DNA of 16,666 nt, from assembly GCA_937988775.1 (NCBI GenBank), contig CALKHP010000032.1:1-16666 (forward strand), in the 5' to 3' direction. The translations under genes and the position numbers were made by a program. Shown here piece by piece: positions 14,307 through 16,666 of this stretch (positions within the stretch are counted from its first letter, which is position 1; each line of letters begins with the position of its first letter). The notes beneath the pieces were generated by a model that made no database searches, had not been told where the DNA came from, and worked only from the letters and a program-made list of their open reading frames with translations. Source of the DNA: an uncultured Alphaproteobacteria bacterium (GTDB lineage Bacteria > Pseudomonadota > Alphaproteobacteria > Rhizobiales > Beijerinckiaceae).

Positions 14307-14405
14307 ATGCTGCGTTCCCTGATCGAAGACACCGCCGAACTGCTGGCAATCGGGCTGTTCCTGCTGGCGCTGGGTTTTTGGGCCGTGGCGGTCGGCGGGC
14401 TGTGA
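14307..14405 (+). CDS. Small single-helix membrane protein, unknown; possible SOS-induced peptide
   Basis: This is a 32-codon frame not long enough for ordinary gene calling. The product starts MLRSLIEDTAELLAIG and continues with a hydrophobic helix of about 20 residues (roughly 12-32) containing a Trp at 25 and ending in GGL. A short charged N-terminus (Arg3, Glu7, Asp8, Glu11) precedes the helix. It therefore looks like a bitopic inner-membrane peptide and not a secreted one. Support comes from the consensus GGAGG 7 bases upstream, a plausible promoter with LexA-like box just before it, and placement 96 bases ahead of dnaE. Its size, topology and possible SOS control resemble SidA, the 29-residue SOS division inhibitor of Caulobacter, but I cannot show sequence homology. 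It could also be a constitutive small protein or a leader for dnaE. Confidence 0.65.
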   Translation: MLRSLIEDTAELLAIGLFLLALGFWAVAVGGL

Positions 14406-14488
14406 CGGCTTCGGATATGAGAAGCTTGGGGATGACGTCGGCGATTCGCTCGACCGGCGCTGGCGCTGGCCTTAGATGAACGGGGCAG

Positions 14489-14494
14489 AGGAGG
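14489..14494 (+). promoter_or_regulatory. dnaE ribosome binding site
   Basis: AGGAGG here is 7 bases before ATG at 14502 and only 1 base before the in-frame ATG at 14496. The former is therefore the likely start of dnaE. Confidence 0.7.
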
Positions 14495-14501
14495 AATGAG
14501 C

Positions 14502-16666
14502 ATGATCGAGGATGTCGGCTTCGTGCATCTCCATGTGCATTCCTCGTTCTCGCTGCTCGAAAGCGCGCTGACCGTCGCGACGCTGCTGAAGCTCGCCAAG
14601 GCCGATCATATGCCGGCGCTGGCGATGACCGACAGCAACAACCTGTTCGGCGCGTTGGAGTTCTCCGAGAAGGCATCCGGCTACGGCGTGCAGCCGATCA
14701 TCGGCACGCTGCTCAGCGTCGATTTCGGCGATGCGACCGGCTCGGTCGGGCGCGCGAGCGCCCATAGCGGCGAGCGCGGCAACCTCGTGCTGCTGGCGGC
14801 GGACGAGACCGGCTACGAAAACCTGATGCGGCTGTCGAGCAGCGCTTTTCTCGACACGGCATCGCAGGATGCGCCCCATGTCGCGCTGGAGCAGCTTGCC
14901 ACGTTCGGGCAAGGCATCATCGCGCTGAGCGGTGGGCCGACGGGGCCGCTCGACGCCGCCTTCCGGGCCGGCATGGGCGAGCTTGCGGCCAGCCGATTGC
15001 AGAGTCTTCTCAAGATCTTCGGCGATCGTCTTTATATCGAGATTCAACGGCACAAGCTTGCATCCGAGCAGCAGGTCGAGCCGCTGCTGCTCGATCTCGC
15101 CTATGGGCAGGGCGTGCCGCTGGTCGCCACCAACCAGGTGAGCTTCGCGGCGCGTGACGATCACGAGGCGCATGATGCGCTGCTATGCATCGCGCAAGGC
15201 AACCTGATCTCGGCGAGCGACCGGCACCAGCTCTCGCCGGAACATTGGCTCAAGCCGCGCGCCGCGATGCTGGAACTGTTCAAGGACCTGCCGGAAGCGA
15301 CGGCGAACACGGTCGAAATCGCCATGCGCTGCAGCTATCGCCCGCGCACGCGAAAACCGATCCTGCCGCATTTCACGGTTGGCGACGGCGAGGGGGCCGA
15401 GGATGAGACCGCCGCCCTGACCCGGCAGGCCGAGGAGGGGCTGACGCGGCGGCTGGCCGCGCATGGCACGGCGCCGGGGGTGAGCGAGGAGACCTATCGC
15501 GAGCGCCTCGCCTACGAACTCGGCATCATCGTGCGCATGAAATATCCGGGCTACTTCCTGATCGTCTCGGACTTCATCAAATGGGCCAAGTCGCAAGGCA
15601 TTCCGGTCGGGCCGGGGCGTGGTTCCGGCGCCGGATCGCTGGTCGCCTATGCGCTCACCGTCACCGATCTCGATCCGCTGCGTTTCGGCCTGCTGTTCGA
15701 GCGCTTCCTGAACCCCGAGCGCGTGTCGATGCCGGATTTCGACATCGATTTCTGCCAGGACCGGCGCGACGAGGTCATCCGCTACGTGCAGTCACGCTAC
15801 GGCCATGACCGCGTGGCGCAGATCATCACCTTCGGCACGCTTCTGGCGCGCGGCGTGATGCGCGACGTCGGCCGCGTGCTCGAGATGCCGTATGGCCAGG
15901 TCGACCGGCTGACCAAGCTGGTGCCGCAGAACCCGGCCAAGCCCGTGACGCTGGAGGAGGCGATCGCCGAGGAGCCGCGCCTGCGCGCCGAGGCTGAGGC
16001 CGAGCCGGTGGTGCAGCGCCTGCTCGCCATTTGCCGCAAGCTCGAGGGGCTGCATCGCCACGCCTCGACCCATGCGGCCGGCATCGTCATTGGCGACCGG
16101 CCGCTCGACCGGCTGGTGCCGATGTATCGCGATCCGAAATCCGATATGCCGGTGACGCAGTTCAACATGAAATGGGTCGAGCCGGCCGGGCTGATCAAGT
16201 TTGACTTCCTCGGCCTCAAGACGCTCACCGTGCTGAAGCGCGCCGTCGACCTGATCGCGCGGCGCGGCGTGGCGCTCGATCTCGCGGCGCTGCCGCTCGA
16301 CGACGAAAAAACCTACGCCATGCTGTCGCGGGCCGAGACGGTCGGCATCTTCCAGCTGGAAAGCGCCGGCATGCGCCGGGCGCTGCTCGAGATGAAGCCC
16401 GACCGTTTCGAGGACATCATCGCGCTCGTCGCGCTGTACCGGCCGGGGCCGATGGCCAACATCCCGGTCTATTGCGCGCGCAAGCACGGCACCGAGGTGC
16501 CGGAATACCCTCATCCGGCGGTCGAGCCGAGCCTGAAGGAGACCTATGGCGTCATCGTCTACCAGGAGCAGGTGATGGAAATCGCCAAGGTCCTGTCGGG
16601 CTATTCGCTCGGCGAGGCCGACCTGCTGCGCCGCGCCATGGGCAAGAAGATCAAGGCGGAAATGGA
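14502..16666 (+). CDS. dnaE: DNA polymerase III alpha subunit, N-terminal part
   Basis: This is the replicative polymerase catalytic subunit. About 721 codons are present and the frame runs off the right edge; the family is about 1,150-1,180 residues. The N-terminal PHP domain begins FVHLHVHSSFSLLE (residues 7-20). Palm-domain catalytic aspartates are visible as Asp414 and Asp416 in MPDFDIDFC and Asp568 in KFDFLGLKTL. GPGRGSGAGSLVAYAL, FERFLNPERVSMPDFD and HASTHAAGIVIGD are also typical. In the PHP domain, positions usually holding metal-binding His and Glu appear as Ser45 (MTDSNN) and Thr69 (PIIGT). An active PHP proofreading site is therefore unlikely, and a separate DnaQ-type epsilon is expected. 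Sequence and context after lolD fit replicative DnaE1 rather than the damage-inducible DnaE2. The ATG at 14502 has AGGAGG at good spacing. Confidence 0.95.
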   Translation, partial: MIEDVGFVHLHVHSSFSLLESALTVATLLKLAKADHMPALAMTDSNNLFGALEFSEKASGYGVQPIIGTLLSVDFGDATGSVGRASAHSGERGNLVLLAADETGYENLMRLSSSAFLDTASQDAPHVALEQLATFGQGIIALSGGPTGPLDAAFRAGMGELAASRLQSLLKIFGDRLYIEIQRHKLASEQQVEPLLLDLAYGQGVPLVATNQVSFAARDDHEAHDALLCIAQGNLISASDRHQLSPEHWLKPRAAMLELFKDLPEATANTVEIAMRCSYRPRTRKPILPHFTVGDGEGAEDETAALTRQAEEGLTRRLAAHGTAPGVSEETYRERLAYELGIIVRMKYPGYFLIVSDFIKWAKSQGIPVGPGRGSGAGSLVAYALTVTDLDPLRFGLLFERFLNPERVSMPDFDIDFCQDRRDEVIRYVQSRYGHDRVAQIITFGTLLARGVMRDVGRVLEMPYGQVDRLTKLVPQNPAKPVTLEEAIAEEPRLRAEAEAEPVVQRLLAICRKLEGLHRHASTHAAGIVIGDRPLDRLVPMYRDPKSDMPVTQFNMKWVEPAGLIKFDFLGLKTLTVLKRAVDLIARRGVALDLAALPLDDEKTYAMLSRAETVGIFQLESAGMRRALLEMKPDRFEDIIALVALYRPGPMANIPVYCARKHGTEVPEYPHPAVEPSLKETYGVIVYQEQVMEIAKVLSGYSLGEADLLRRAMGKKIKAEM

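Noticed and set aside
14417..14479. 20-codon frame between the small membrane gene and dnaE
   Set aside because: There is no ribosome site, no recognisable features, and the length is easily reached by chance.
1..16666. CRISPR array, insertion sequence, prophage or other mobile genes
   Set aside because: No regular spaced repeats, transposase, integrase or phage-like frames were found. The gene content is core housekeeping in conserved order.

Overview
The window is GC-rich chromosomal DNA from an alphaproteobacterium, most likely a Rhizobiales (Hyphomicrobiales) member close to Mesorhizobium, Aminobacter or another Phyllobacteriaceae. The evidence is the gene order (nuoI-J-K-L-M-N, birA, RNase J, mce, DUF1467, proS, lolC, lolD, dnaE), a short proline-tRNA ligase without an editing insert, RNase J used alongside class I biotin ligase, and intergenic palindromic repeats of the type scattered through rhizobial genomes. 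Every complete gene is on the + strand. The long minus-strand open frames are shadows of high-GC coding sequence.

Layout. 1-6416: the distal part of the complex I operon, from the 3' part of nuoI through nuoN, with tiny gaps or overlaps apart from about 105 bases before nuoJ. 6416-7186: birA, whose start overlaps the nuoN stop. 7187-7436: a palindromic mosaic repeat. 7437-9979: RNase J, then methylmalonyl-CoA epimerase and an overlapping DUF1467 membrane protein. 9980-10557: a long non-coding gap with a repeat element, an intrinsic terminator and a candidate proS promoter. 10558-13859: proS-lolC-lolD as a tight operon. 13860-14306: a second copy of the repeat, two strong inverted repeats, and a candidate LexA/SOS-type operator. 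14307-14405: an overlooked 32-residue membrane peptide gene with a consensus ribosome binding site. 14502 to the end: dnaE (replicative polymerase III alpha), cut off by the window edge.

How the genes fit together. The block is mostly core housekeeping: respiration (proton-pumping arm of complex I), biotinylation, RNA decay, propionyl/methylmalonyl-CoA metabolism, proline-tRNA charging, outer-membrane lipoprotein release and DNA replication. No mobile element, CRISPR array, phage gene or tRNA was seen. The observation most worth following is the small gene at 14307-14405. It is a one-helix membrane peptide directly behind a sequence close to the alphaproteobacterial LexA box (GAAC-N7-GAAC) and directly ahead of dnaE. 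That arrangement recalls the SOS-induced division inhibitor SidA of Caulobacter, although no homology is claimed. Second is a histidine-rich insertion near the N-terminus of NuoL.
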